This document shows, piece by piece, positions 42,331 through 51,219 of a DNA stretch of 64,000 nucleotides (its first letter is position 1; each line of letters starts with the position of its first letter). The notes under the pieces were generated by a model. That model searched no databases. It saw nothing but the letters and a program-made list of their open reading frames with translations, and had not been told where the DNA came from. The DNA is from Mycobacterium asiaticum DSM 44297. Its GTDB lineage: Bacteria; Actinomycetota; Actinomycetes; Mycobacteriales; Mycobacteriaceae. The DNA is taken from positions 114,757 through 178,756 of the forward strand of contig NZ_HG964938.1 of assembly GCF_000613245.1 (NCBI RefSeq), read 5' to 3'. The position numbers and the translations under genes are program-made.

Positions 42331-42942
42331 TTAGGCCCGCAGACCAGCCAGGATCATCTCCGCGAAGGTGTCGCCGATCTCGGTCAGCGTGTTGCGCCCG
42401 CCCGGGACGTACCAACGATGGATCCAGTTGTGCATGCCCAGGATGCCGAGCATGACCAGGCGCGGGTCCAGATCGGCGCGGAACACCCCGGACCTGATCC
42501 CCTCGGTGACGATGGCGGCCAGTGTCTTGCCGTAGGCATCGGCGTTGGCGACGATGTCTCGTGCCTCGAAAGTGGCCGCCAGATACTGACTTTCGCTGAA
42601 CAGCAAGAAGAGCTCCGGGTGTTCGGTGAGGCCTTCGACGAAGGCGCGCAAGGCATAGCGAAGCTTCTCGTCGGCCGCCAGATTCGACGCAAGTGCCTCG
42701 CCGCAGCGCCGCGTCATCTGGTAAGCCGGTTGTTCGATCAACGCGACGAACAACTCCTCCTTGGACCGGACATAGGAGCATAGTGAGGCGCGGTCGATGC
42801 CCACCTCGATGGCGACGTCTTCCAGCCGGGCCCGCGCGAACCCTTCCCGACGGAACAATTCGATCGCGACTTTTCGGATCAGCTGCCAACGTTCGTCGTC
42901 GGCACGGCGCGCGTTGTCGCTTTGCTGGCTTGCGACTGAAAT
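42331..42942 (-). CDS. TetR-family regulator with no conventional full-length start codon
   Basis: The frame encodes a full TetR: RWQLIRKVAIELFRREGFARARLEDVAIEVGIDRASLCSYVRSKEELFVALI in outline, then a normal C-terminal domain ending GLRA. The first ATG/GTG/TTG in frame is a TTG at 42858, which would remove helix 1 of the DNA-binding domain. Upstream, in-frame codons run unbroken to a stop at 42976-42978, and the only candidate is ATT at 42942, preceded by an AGGGGG site about six bases away. I infer ATT initiation (203 aa), as known for a few bacterial genes. A missed upstream frameshift is the alternative. Confidence 0.7.
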   Translation of the reverse strand: MSVASQQSDNARRADDERWQLIRKVAIELFRREGFARARLEDVAIEVGIDRASLCSYVRSKEELFVALIEQPAYQMTRRCGEALASNLAADEKLRYALRAFVEGLTEHPELFLLFSESQYLAATFEARDIVANADAYGKTLAAIVTEGIRSGVFRADLDPRLVMLGILGMHNWIHRWYVPGGRNTLTEIGDTFAEMILAGLRA

Positions 42943-43100
42943 CTTGGTCCCCCTACGCCGTCGGCACCGACCAATTTATCAAGCCAGGTCGACAGTGGCG
43001 CTACTTTGCCCCATCTGCCAATCTGTATGTTGACCGCCGTCTCGAAACGGGCTCGGCCGGCGGTACATCCGGCGGGCGACCATAGGGACATCCGGGCAAG

Positions 43101-44870
43101 ATGGCGCAGGTTGACTTAAGTGACGCTAGGCCCTCGCTCGACGCGCTGACCGCCTCCGCACCCGAGCGACAGCCAGCCGAATTCGAACGCCTGCACGCGT
43201 TGGCTTCCTTTGCGGTGCTCGATACCCCGGCGGAGAAGGTGTTCGACGACCTCACCGCCCTCGCCGCGCACGTCTGCGCCGCGCCAATCGCGTTGATAAG
43301 CCTGGTCGATGCCGAACGGCACTGGTTCAAGTCCAGGCGCGGGTTCGACCTGACCGAGGTCCCCCGCCGGCACTTCTTCTGTGCGCACGCGCTGCACAGC
43401 CCGGAGCCGCTGACCGTTGCCGACGCCCGGCTCGATCCACGCTTCGCCGCCAGCCCCCTGGTAGCCGACGGGCCGCGGTTGCGCTTCTACGCCGGTGCCC
43501 CGCTGCGTACCAGCGACGGGTATGTCCTGGGCACATTGTGCGTGCTCGACACCGAGCCGCGGGTGCTCGGTGACACCGCGCGCCGGTTCCTGACGATGCT
43601 CGCGGACCAGGTGATCAGCCAACTGGAGATGCGCCGGCAGGGCGCGGCGCTGCGCCAACAGCAACGGATGCTGGCCGCCGTGCTGGAGCACACGGACGTC
43701 CTGATCTACGCCAAGGACGTCGACGGGCGCTTCGTGATGTCCAACGCCGCCCTGCAGCGCGTGACGCAGGTACCCGGAGGAATGCTCGGCCGCACCGACC
43801 ACGAGCTGTTCCCCAGCGACGAGGCCGACGAATACCGCCGCCATGACACGCATATCATGGCCACCCGGGAACGGCAGGTATTCACCGAGGATCTGGTTCA
43901 TTCCGACGGGACCACGCACCGGTACCGGTCCACCAAGTTCCCGTTGATCAACGAAGCCGGCGAGGTCATTGGCATCGGCGGGGTGTCGACGGACGTCACC
44001 GAACTCGACGCAGCGCGGGCGGCGCACGAGGCGGCCGAGCAACGTTGGCGTGCGTTGATCGAAGAGTCCCCCGTTGCGATGGCCGTGGTCGGCGCCGACG
44101 GGCAGGTTGCCTACGCCAATCCGCAAGCGATCGCGATGTGCGGGATGGACGCCGGGGCACGCGTCTCGAGGCGGTCCGCGTTTGACTTTCTCCCCGCCGG
44201 CGGCCGCGGCGGCGGCCAGGAACTGCTGGCCCGGCTGCTGGCGGGCGGGGCGCCACTGCGGGGGCACCAGAGCGCGCTGCAGTGCGCGGATGGAACCCGG
44301 GTGACCGCGGAGATCAACGCCACGTTGATCACCTACCGCGGTCTGCCGGCGGTGTTGCTGGAAATGCGGGACGTGACCGCCGCGGCCGCTGCCCGGGCGG
44401 CGCTGGAGCATTCCGCCTCGACGGATCCGCTGACTGGCCTGCTGAATCGCCGCGGCTGGGATTCGAGTCTTTCGGCGCTGCTGCCGCACGTGCGTCAGGA
44501 CGCTGCCCCCTGGGTGATTGCGCTGCTCGACTTCGACCATTTCAAGGCGTACAACGACGCCCACGGACACTCGCAGGGCGACGAGTTATTGCGCATCTTC
44601 GCCGGCACCGCCCGTTCCTCGCTTCGGGCGCATGACCTTTTCGCGCGCTGGGGGGGTGAGGAATTCATCCTGGCCCTTCCCGAGACGCCTCCGGAGGAGA
44701 CCACCGGCATCCTCAATCGCATCCGCGCATGCATTCCCGCGGGCCAGACCTGCTCCGTCGGGTACACCACTTGGCTACCGCCGGAAGCGCTCACCCATGC
44801 GGTGAACCGCGCCGACGCCGCCCTCTACCAGGCGAAGACGCTGGGCCGCGACCGGATCGAACGCGCCTGA
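43101..44870 (+). CDS. Diguanylate cyclase with GAF, two PAS domains and GGDEF
   Basis: The 589-aa cytosolic protein has a GAF domain (about 25-175; FDDLTALAAHVCAAPIALISLVD), a PAS domain (about 190-300; VLEHTDVLIYAKDVDGRFVMSN), a second PAS (about 315-420) and a GGDEF domain (about 430-589). The active loop is GGEEF at 518-522, and RAHD at 509-512 is the correctly spaced inhibitory I-site. It should make cyclic di-GMP and be product-inhibited. There is no EAL domain. It stands alone between divergent TetR and convergent epimerase genes. Confidence 0.93.
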   Translation: MAQVDLSDARPSLDALTASAPERQPAEFERLHALASFAVLDTPAEKVFDDLTALAAHVCAAPIALISLVDAERHWFKSRRGFDLTEVPRRHFFCAHALHSPEPLTVADARLDPRFAASPLVADGPRLRFYAGAPLRTSDGYVLGTLCVLDTEPRVLGDTARRFLTMLADQVISQLEMRRQGAALRQQQRMLAAVLEHTDVLIYAKDVDGRFVMSNAALQRVTQVPGGMLGRTDHELFPSDEADEYRRHDTHIMATRERQVFTEDLVHSDGTTHRYRSTKFPLINEAGEVIGIGGVSTDVTELDAARAAHEAAEQRWRALIEESPVAMAVVGADGQVAYANPQAIAMCGMDAGARVSRRSAFDFLPAGGRGGGQELLARLLAGGAPLRGHQSALQCADGTRVTAEINATLITYRGLPAVLLEMRDVTAAAAARAALEHSASTDPLTGLLNRRGWDSSLSALLPHVRQDAAPWVIALLDFDHFKAYNDAHGHSQGDELLRIFAGTARSSLRAHDLFARWGGEEFILALPETPPEETTGILNRIRACIPAGQTCSVGYTTWLPPEALTHAVNRADAALYQAKTLGRDRIERA

Positions 44871-44888
44871 GTCGGTTTCGCCACGGCG

Positions 44889-45911
44889 CTAGCCGGAGCG
44901 GCTCTTGCCCTTGCGCATGTCCGCCCAGAAGCGCGCCGCTTGGCGAATCGATTCCTCCACCGGACGCGGCTGCCAGCCCAGCTCGCGAACCGCCTTGCCG
45001 TGGTCGACATGGGCTTCGGCGCGCATCATCCGTACCGAGTCGAGGCTCAGTTCGGCGTCCGTGCCGGTGAGACGGGCCCGCAGGCTGCCCATCGCGCCGA
45101 GGGCGTACAGCACCGGCACCGGGATCGACCGTTGCGGCGGCGGCACCCCCGCCTCGTCGGCGGCGATGCGCACCACATCGCTCAGCGGGATCATCCGTTC
45201 AGAGATCAAATACTTCTCGCCGTTGCGACCGCGCTCGGCGGCCAGGATCATCGCCCGGGCGGCATCGTCGACACCCACGACTTCCAGTTGGATGTCCTTC
45301 ATCAGGAATGGGAGCTTGCCGAAGACGGCACCCGCGATGAACGCGCCGTGCGGCGTTCGGCCCCAGTCGCCGGCGCCGTAGGTCGTCGAGACGCACATAG
45401 CGACGGCGGGCAGGCCATGGTCAGCGACATACCGCAGCACCAGATCCTCGGCCTGCACCCGGGATTGGACATAGGGAGTGACCTTGCGGTCCGGGCCGAT
45501 CCGGTCGGATTCGGTGGCCACGTGGCCATGCCGACGATCCACCGTCGCGTAGGTGCTGGTGAACACAAATCTGCGCAGGCCGGCCGCGACCGGCTCTTGT
45601 ACGGCCACGTCCAGCACGTTGCGCAGGCCCTCGACGTTGGTACGGAACAGCGGCGCGGGGTCGCGCAACCACGCACGGGTGTCCACGACGCAGTAGTAGA
45701 CGTCGTCGCAACCGGCCATCGCCTCCCGCACCGTGTCGGTGTCGAAAACGTCGCCCTGAAAACGGGTGACGTCCAGATCGTCGATCGCGCGGGTATTCGC
45801 CGTCGGGCGCACCATTACTCGCACCTGGTTGCCGTCCTCGACGAGCAGGCGAGTGACATGCGACCCGAGAAAACCGTTGGCACCGATCACCAGTTTCGTT
45901 GTGCCGCTCAC
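44889..45911 (-). CDS. NAD-dependent epimerase/dehydratase family protein (Rv0139-like)
   Basis: The 340-aa extended SDR begins with KLVIGANGFLGSHVTRLL (GxxGxxG), has DVTRFQGDVFD and VYYCVVDTRAW, and the catalytic YVQSR in which the usual Lys of Y-x3-K is Arg. Dihydroflavonol reductase-like members reduce carbonyls of lipids or steroids; the role here is unknown. Its GTG start overlaps the TGA of the upstream Rv0138-like gene (GTGA), so the two are coupled, as in M. tuberculosis. Confidence 0.88.
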   Translation of the reverse strand: MSGTTKLVIGANGFLGSHVTRLLVEDGNQVRVMVRPTANTRAIDDLDVTRFQGDVFDTDTVREAMAGCDDVYYCVVDTRAWLRDPAPLFRTNVEGLRNVLDVAVQEPVAAGLRRFVFTSTYATVDRRHGHVATESDRIGPDRKVTPYVQSRVQAEDLVLRYVADHGLPAVAMCVSTTYGAGDWGRTPHGAFIAGAVFGKLPFLMKDIQLEVVGVDDAARAMILAAERGRNGEKYLISERMIPLSDVVRIAADEAGVPPPQRSIPVPVLYALGAMGSLRARLTGTDAELSLDSVRMMRAEAHVDHGKAVRELGWQPRPVEESIRQAARFWADMRKGKSRSG

Positions 45912-46414
45912 GAAGTGCCGCCGTACTGCTTCAGAAATTGCGCCGCGTCGTCGTCCAGGTTGCCGTGTTCCCGCGCTTTATGGCACCACTTCAGTGCGGC
46001 CTGCACGAAGCGCAGCGGGTTGTAGATGTCCTCCTGCTGGCGCCACAGCCCGTCACCGGCGTAGGTGATGATCGAGATGTTGGTCGCGGTGATCACGCTG
46101 CCGTCGCCCGGGTCGCGCATCGGGTTGTCCAGTTCCATGATGATGCGCCCGGTGGGCTCGTCGATGACCGACCACAGTGAGGGGAACTCCACCATGTGGC
46201 TGCCCGGGAACGACGTCATCGTGCGCTGGATCCAGCTCCGCACTTCGTCGCGGCCGTTCATGGTGCCCGCCGCGTGCTCGATGTAGAGCACGTCGGGTGT
46301 GTAGTGCTGTACCCAGGCGTTCCAGTCGTGTGTTTGCGCGGCTTGCGCGACCGTTTCCTCGAATTTTTCGAAGGCGGCCGCCAGTTCGCCGCGCGGGAAT
46401 TTCGGGCCGCTCAC
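45908..46414 (-). CDS. SnoaL/NTF2-like protein (Rv0138-like)
   Basis: The 168-aa protein starts VSGPKFPRGELAAAFEKFEETV and continues DWNAWVQHYTPDVLYIEHAAGTMNGRDEVRSWIQ, TMTSFPGSHMVEFPSLWSVID and SIITYAGDG, with the same length and sequence style as Rv0138 from memory. The NTF2 fold often forms steroid or polyketide-binding pockets. The GTG at 46414 is preferred over the long extension to 46567, which would read into the msrA region. It is coupled to the epimerase-like gene and divergent from msrA (64-base gap). Confidence 0.9.
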   Translation of the reverse strand: MSGPKFPRGELAAAFEKFEETVAQAAQTHDWNAWVQHYTPDVLYIEHAAGTMNGRDEVRSWIQRTMTSFPGSHMVEFPSLWSVIDEPTGRIIMELDNPMRDPGDGSVITATNISIITYAGDGLWRQQEDIYNPLRFVQAALKWCHKAREHGNLDDDAAQFLKQYGGTS

Positions 46415-46478
46415 GAGCCGTTCCACCTCACGGGCGGAGTGTAGCCTGGGGGTCCCCGGGCGGGTTAGGAGGACAGCA

Positions 46479-46994
46479 ATGACGAGCACACAGAAGGCCA
46501 TCCTGGCCGGTGGCTGTTTCTGGGGCGTGCAGGACCTGATTCGCAAGCAACCCGGGGTGATCGCCACGCGGGTGGGCTACACCGGTGGCGAGGTCCCGAA
46601 CGCCACCTACCGCAATCACGGCAACCACGCCGAGGCCGTCGAGATCGTCTTCGACCCGTCGGTTACCGACTACCGGACCATCCTGGAGTTCTTCTTCCAG
46701 ATCCACGACCCGAGCACGCGCAACCGGCAGGGCAACGACCGGGGCCCCAGCTACCGGTCGGCCATCTTCTACCTGGACGATGAGCAGAAGCGGGTGGCCT
46801 TGGACACCATCGCCGACGTCGATGCGTCCGGCCTGTGGCCCGGCAAAGTGGTGACCGAGGTGAGCCCGGCCGGGGACTTCTGGGAAGCCGAACCCGAGCA
46901 CCAGGATTACCTGCAGCGCTACCCCAACGGGTACACCTGCCACTTCGTGCGGCCGGGTTGGAAGCTGCCGCGCCGCGCAGAGGCCAACCGCTAG
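46479..46994 (+). CDS. msrA: Peptide methionine sulfoxide reductase MsrA
   Basis: The 171-aa enzyme reduces the S-form of methionine sulfoxide in proteins. The catalytic Cys is in AGGCFWGVQD (residue 13), followed by VGYTGGEVPNATYRNHGNHAEAVEI, DPSTRNRQGNDRGPSYRSAIF and the closing YPNGYTCHF with a second Cys that can resolve the disulfide. Length is normal. A GGAGG site precedes the ATG. Position matches Rv0137c. Its last bases overlap the stop of convergent cyp138. Confidence 0.96.
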   Translation: MTSTQKAILAGGCFWGVQDLIRKQPGVIATRVGYTGGEVPNATYRNHGNHAEAVEIVFDPSVTDYRTILEFFFQIHDPSTRNRQGNDRGPSYRSAIFYLDDEQKRVALDTIADVDASGLWPGKVVTEVSPAGDFWEAEPEHQDYLQRYPNGYTCHFVRPGWKLPRRAEANR

Positions 46995-48316
46995 CGCCGG
47001 TGCACCACGATGCGCCCGCCGTCTTTGGGCGTGTAGGCGACCCCTCGGGAGTGCCGGCGCTCGCCGGGTGCGGTTGTCGGCTCAATGGTGAACTCGCGCA
47101 ACACCGTACGTAACACCACGTCCATCTCCATGTTGGCAAACGCGGCACCAACGCACCGGCGGGTGCCGCCGCCGAACGGGATCCACGCGAACGCCGACGG
47201 CTTGCCGCCGAGGTAACGCTGCGGGTCGAAGCGCTCGGGATCGGCGAACACATCGGGGTTCTCGTGGATCTGCCCGATGTTGACGATGATCGAGTCGCCG
47301 CGTGGAATGACCCACTCGCCCAGCTGATAGGTCTCGGGGTACACGTGCCGTCCCGCCAGGTCGATCACGGTCCGCGCCCGCTGCACTTCCAGGATGGTCG
47401 CCTGGCGGAGTTCGCTGCCGCCGTTGTCGGCCTCTGCGACCAGGTCGGCCAATATCTCCGGGTGGCGGGTGATCCGTTCGAATGCCCAGGCGAGCGTGGA
47501 TGCCGTGGTCTCGTGGCCGGCCGCCAGCAACGCTAGCAGCTCGTCGCCGATGTCCTTGCGAGACATGACCGAACCGTCTTCGTAGCGACTGCGCAGCATC
47601 AGGGCCAGCACGTCGTTGCGGTCGGCGAAGTTGGGGTCCGAGCGCTCCAGGTCGATCAGGCGGTCAATCACGCGGTCATAGTTCCGCCGAAATTCGACCA
47701 GCCTGCCCCACGGGCTGTACCGGCCGTACGTTCGTTTGGGCATCGGGACGGCGGCCAGGCGTGAGCCCAGCGTGACCCACGGCGGGATGATGCGGCGCAA
47801 TTCGTCGAGCTCGGCGCCGTCGGCGCCGAAAACGGCACGCAGGATAGCGTTCAGGGTGATGTGCATCATCGATGGCAACGTCGGAAACAATTGTCCCTGC
47901 GGCCAATTCGCGGTCTCCCGCAGCGTCTCTTCCTCGATGATGGCTTCGTAGTTCTTCATGCTCTTGCCGTGGAACGGCGGCGCGAGCAACCGCCGCCGCC
48001 GGCGGTGATCGTCACCCTCGAGGCCGAACACCGAACCCGAACCGAACATCCGGCTCAAGTTGGGCTGAATGTTGCCCAGCGCGTCGGGGCTGGTGGTGAA
48101 GACCTGCTTGGCCAGTTGCGGCTCACCGATCACCACCAGGCGACCGTACATCGGGATGTGCACCGTGAAAACCGTCCCGTAGCGGTCGGCCAGCCGCCGC
48201 ATCATCTGCCGGCGGAAGATCGAGAAACCCAAGCCCTGCAACAACTTCGGTATGCGCGCCCTAGGCGGCAGATGGACCGTTGACAACGGCGGCGCGTCGG
48301 TGATGGCGTGGCTCAT
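46991..48316 (-). CDS. cyp138: Cytochrome P450 CYP138
   Basis: The 441-aa P450 has the I-helix oxygen motif AGHETT near 260, the K-helix Glu/Arg in EVQRAR, and the heme-binding loop FGGGTRRCVG with the Cys ligand near residue 389. Size and position match Rv0136. ATG at 48316 (MSHAITDAPPL) is used; the longer frame to 48574 is antisense to the TetR gene. The substrate is not known for CYP138. It is divergent from a TetR, and two palindromic sites lie in the 126-base region between them. Confidence 0.95.
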   Translation of the reverse strand: MSHAITDAPPLSTVHLPPRARIPKLLQGLGFSIFRRQMMRRLADRYGTVFTVHIPMYGRLVVIGEPQLAKQVFTTSPDALGNIQPNLSRMFGSGSVFGLEGDDHRRRRRLLAPPFHGKSMKNYEAIIEEETLRETANWPQGQLFPTLPSMMHITLNAILRAVFGADGAELDELRRIIPPWVTLGSRLAAVPMPKRTYGRYSPWGRLVEFRRNYDRVIDRLIDLERSDPNFADRNDVLALMLRSRYEDGSVMSRKDIGDELLALLAAGHETTASTLAWAFERITRHPEILADLVAEADNGGSELRQATILEVQRARTVIDLAGRHVYPETYQLGEWVIPRGDSIIVNIGQIHENPDVFADPERFDPQRYLGGKPSAFAWIPFGGGTRRCVGAAFANMEMDVVLRTVLREFTIEPTTAPGERRHSRGVAYTPKDGGRIVVHRR

Positions 48317-48357
48317 GGAGGTGTAACTCCCAACGTCAGACCCCCAACACGAGGGCT

Positions 48358-48406
48358 GGTACTGCGGTGTACCAAGTGCTTTCCCCGTACGGTACTCTGT
48401 GGTACC
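48358..48406. promoter_or_regulatory. Two GGTAC-N6-GTACC operators in the cyp138/TetR promoter region
   Basis: A 16-base inverted repeat with five-base arms occurs at 48358-48373 and at 48391-48406. The starts are 33 bases apart, three DNA turns, so two TetR dimers could bind the same face. The sites lie between the divergent cyp138 (start 48316) and TetR (start 48443) genes. This is the clearest operator pair in the window. Confidence 0.82.
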
Positions 48407-48442
48407 ACAGGCTGACAAGCGTTTGGCCGAAAGGAGCCGGTC

Positions 48443-49048
48443 GTGACGGCAATGGCGGGCGAGACGGTTTCGGCCGAGCCCGATCCGTTTCGGCGTCGCC
48501 TGCTGGACGGCCTGGACGCCTCGATCTGCGAGCGCGGATACCGCGCGACCACCGTCGCCGACATCGTCCGCCACGCGCGGACATCCAAGCGCACGTTCTA
48601 CGACCGCTTCGTCAGCAAGGAAGAGTGCTTCCTGGAGTTGTTGCGGCTCGAGATCGACATCATGGCCGCCGACATCCGCGACGCGGTCGACCCGGAGGCC
48701 GACTGGCAGGTGCAGATCCGCCAGGCGGTGGAAGGTTATGTCAGCAGTATCGAGTCGCGACCCGCGATCGCCCTGAGCTGGATTCGTGAGCTCCCGTACC
48801 TCGGCGACGTCGCCCGGCCCGTCCAGCGCCAGGGCCTGGATCTGCTGACCAACCTGCTGATCGACCTGAGCGGCAGCCCGGGTTTCCGGCGCGTCAACCT
48901 GCGGCCGCTGAGCGCCCCGTTGGCCGTGATCCTGCTGGGCGGTCTGCGGGAACTGGTCGCCTTGGCGGTCGAGGACGGCAGATCCGTCCGCGACATCGTC
49001 GAGCCCGCGGTGGATGCGGCCATCGCACTGCTCGGGCCGCGGGCCTAG
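48443..49048 (+). CDS. TetR-family regulator of cyp138 (Rv0135c-like)
   Basis: The 201-aa protein has the HTH at about 22-68 (LDASICERGYRATTVADIVRHARTSKRTFYDRFVSKEECFLELL in outline) and a C-terminal TetR_C-like domain ending DAAIALLGPRA. The GTG start follows AAAGGAG by seven bases. Its position divergent from cyp138 matches Rv0135c. The twin GGTAC-N6-GTACC sites upstream are presumably its operators, giving autoregulation and control of the P450. Confidence 0.94.
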   Translation: MTAMAGETVSAEPDPFRRRLLDGLDASICERGYRATTVADIVRHARTSKRTFYDRFVSKEECFLELLRLEIDIMAADIRDAVDPEADWQVQIRQAVEGYVSSIESRPAIALSWIRELPYLGDVARPVQRQGLDLLTNLLIDLSGSPGFRRVNLRPLSAPLAVILLGGLRELVALAVEDGRSVRDIVEPAVDAAIALLGPRA

Positions 49049-49059
49049 GCTCGGTTGCC

Positions 49060-49272
49060 ATGCGCCTGTCTACGCGAAACCAGCTCAAGGGAACCATCAC
49101 CGAGATCGATCTCGGCAGCGTGATGGCAATCGTCAAAGTCCGCCTCGACGGCGGCGACCAGACCGTCACCTCCTCGATCACCAAGGACGCCGCGACCGAG
49201 CTCGGCCTGCAGGTCGGACAGTCGGCCACGGTGTTCATCAAGTCCACCGAAGTCACCATCGGCGTCGAATGA
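49060..49272 (+). CDS. Molbindin-type TOBE domain protein
   Basis: The 70-aa protein is one Mop/TOBE domain: STRNQLKGTITEIDLGSVMAIVKVRL, then VTSSITKDAATELGLQVGQSATVFIKSTEVTIG. Such small proteins bind molybdate or tungstate as oligomers. It starts 12 bases after the TetR stop, and its stop overlaps the start of the alcohol dehydrogenase by ATGA, so the three genes form one unit. No molybdenum enzyme is nearby, so the reason for this pairing is unclear. Confidence 0.9.
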   Translation: MRLSTRNQLKGTITEIDLGSVMAIVKVRLDGGDQTVTSSITKDAATELGLQVGQSATVFIKSTEVTIGVE

Positions 49273-50321
49273 CCGTGGCACCGACCATGCGGGCGGAGCG
49301 CTTCTATGCCGACACCAAAAAGGTTGTGCTGGAAGATATCCCGATCCCCGAGCCCGGACCCGGTGAAGTTCTGGTCAAGGTCGCGTTCTGCGGGATCTGC
49401 CATTCGGACCTGAGCCTGCTCAACGGCACCTTCCCGGCCCAGACACCGGTGGTCACCCAGGGCCACGAAGCCTCAGGCACCATCGCCAAGCTCGGTCCCG
49501 ACGTGACCGGTTGGGCCGAGGGCGACCGGGTGGTGGTGGCCGCGGGCCGCCCCTGCCTGCGTTGCCCGAACTGCCGGCGCGGCGATGGGTCGAATTGCCT
49601 GCGCATCCAATTGATGGCGTTCGCGTACGACGGCGCGTGGGCCGAGTACACCGTGGCCCAGGCGGCGGGCCTGACCCGCGTGCCGGACAACGTGCCGCTG
49701 GAGCAGGCCGCGATCCTGGCCGACGCGGTGTCCACACCGTTCGGCGCCGTGGTGCGCACCGGCAAGGTGGCGGTGGGGGAATCGGTCGGGGTCTGGGGCG
49801 TCGGCGGTGTCGGCACCCATATCGTGCAACTGGCGCGGCTGGTCGGTGCGGTGCCGGTGATCGCGCTCGACATCAATCCCGCCGTGCTGGACCGGGCGCT
49901 CGAGATCGGCGCGGACTATGCGTTCGACACCCGCGACGGGGCGCTACAGGACAAGATCGCCGAGGTCACCGGCGGCCGGAAGCTGGACGTGGCATTCGAT
50001 GCCGTCGGCCTCAAGGTCACCTTCGAGCAGGCGCTGGAATCCCTGACTTCCGGTGGGCGGTTGGTTGGAGTGGGCATGAGCGCTGAGTCACCGACGGTGG
50101 GGCCCACCGCGATGTTCGGACTGAGCCGCAAGCAGGCGCTGGGCCACCTCGGCTATCAGAACGTCGACATCGAAACCCTCGCAAAGCTGGTTTCGGCTGG
50201 CCGCCTTGATCTTTCGCGCTCCATCAGTGAGATCATCGCGCTGGAAGACATCCACGCCGGCATCGAGAAGCTGGAGCGCCAGGAAGGCAATCCGATCCGG
50301 ATCCTGGTCCAGCCCGGCTAG
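49269..50321 (+). CDS. Zinc-dependent alcohol dehydrogenase
   Basis: The 350-aa MDR enzyme has catalytic zinc ligands in CGICHSDL and GHEASG, and the structural zinc site CLRCPNCRRGDGSNC. The NAD site is VGVWGVGGVGTHIVQLARLVGA, with DINP after it favouring NAD. It would oxidise an alcohol or reduce an aldehyde. It is translationally coupled to the molbindin gene. The last four bases overlap convergent ephF. Confidence 0.93.
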   Translation: MTVAPTMRAERFYADTKKVVLEDIPIPEPGPGEVLVKVAFCGICHSDLSLLNGTFPAQTPVVTQGHEASGTIAKLGPDVTGWAEGDRVVVAAGRPCLRCPNCRRGDGSNCLRIQLMAFAYDGAWAEYTVAQAAGLTRVPDNVPLEQAAILADAVSTPFGAVVRTGKVAVGESVGVWGVGGVGTHIVQLARLVGAVPVIALDINPAVLDRALEIGADYAFDTRDGALQDKIAEVTGGRKLDVAFDAVGLKVTFEQALESLTSGGRLVGVGMSAESPTVGPTAMFGLSRKQALGHLGYQNVDIETLAKLVSAGRLDLSRSISEIIALEDIHAGIEKLERQEGNPIRILVQPG

Positions 50322-51202
50322 AGGCGCAGGAATGCCCGCAGCCGGTCCAGCACCAGATCGGGTCGCTGCCGCACGATCCAGTGCCCGACGCCCGGAACCA
50401 GCTCGACCTCGAAATCGGTGATGTGGTCGGCGTAGGAATCGCTCAGATCCGGTGTGATCACCGGGTCCTCGGTGCCGGTCAGCCAGCGCACCGGCACATC
50501 GACCCGGGCGTCGTCGTACTCGCCGCGCATCCAGCTCAGCATCTCTTTGGTCTGGAAGGACCGGTACCAACGGGAGCCGGCCTCCGCGTGGCCTGGCTCT
50601 CGCATCCGATCGATGTAGAGCCGGATGTCGTCGTCGGGCAGATTGAACCCGCCGCCCACCCAGTTACCCAGGGCCCGTGCGAAGCGGGCGTTGGGGTCGC
50701 GCAGCAGGCGGGGACCTATGACCGGCAGCGAGATCGGAATCTGATACCACAGTCGCCAGATGTTGCGGACCGCCCCGAGGTCGCGCTTGACCCACGGCGC
50801 CACGGTGTTCATCCCAAAGAACCCGGTCACCTTCTCGGGATGGCGCAGCATCAGGATGAAGGCCACCGGGCCACCCCAGTCATGCGCGGCCAACCGCACC
50901 TGGGCGACGCCCAGGCTGTCCAGCACGGCCGCGAGGTCGTCGGCCATTTCGGCCTTCGTGTAGCTCGAGCGCGGCGCCGAGCTCCAGCCCGCGCCCCGCA
51001 GGTCGGGGCACAGCACGCGGTAGCCGTCGGCGGCCAGTGGGCCGATCAGCTCGTGCCACTCCCACCAGTTCTCCGGGAAGCCGTGCACCAGCATCACCGC
51101 CGGCCCATCGGCCGGTCCGGCGTCGGCGACGTGGATCGTGACGCCCCCGCCTACATCGACATACCGGTGTTCGACGCCTTCGAGTGTGGGCAGAGTACTC
51201 AT
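50318..51202 (-). CDS. ephF: Epoxide hydrolase EphF
   Basis: The 294-aa alpha/beta hydrolase has the HGFPENWWEWHELI oxyanion region, the nucleophile Asp in HDWGGPVAF (about residue 108), a cap domain with Tyr residues, DPVITPDLSDSYADHI with a probable acid, and catalytic His in PGVGHWIVRQRP. These features define epoxide hydrolases, which open epoxides to diols; Rv0134 (EphF) is the counterpart by order. It is separated by 17 bases from a sulfotransferase-like gene upstream on the same strand. Confidence 0.93.
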   Translation of the reverse strand: MSTLPTLEGVEHRYVDVGGGVTIHVADAGPADGPAVMLVHGFPENWWEWHELIGPLAADGYRVLCPDLRGAGWSSAPRSSYTKAEMADDLAAVLDSLGVAQVRLAAHDWGGPVAFILMLRHPEKVTGFFGMNTVAPWVKRDLGAVRNIWRLWYQIPISLPVIGPRLLRDPNARFARALGNWVGGGFNLPDDDIRLYIDRMREPGHAEAGSRWYRSFQTKEMLSWMRGEYDDARVDVPVRWLTGTEDPVITPDLSDSYADHITDFEVELVPGVGHWIVRQRPDLVLDRLRAFLRL

Positions 51203-51219
51203 GAATTGAAAACGTAGTC

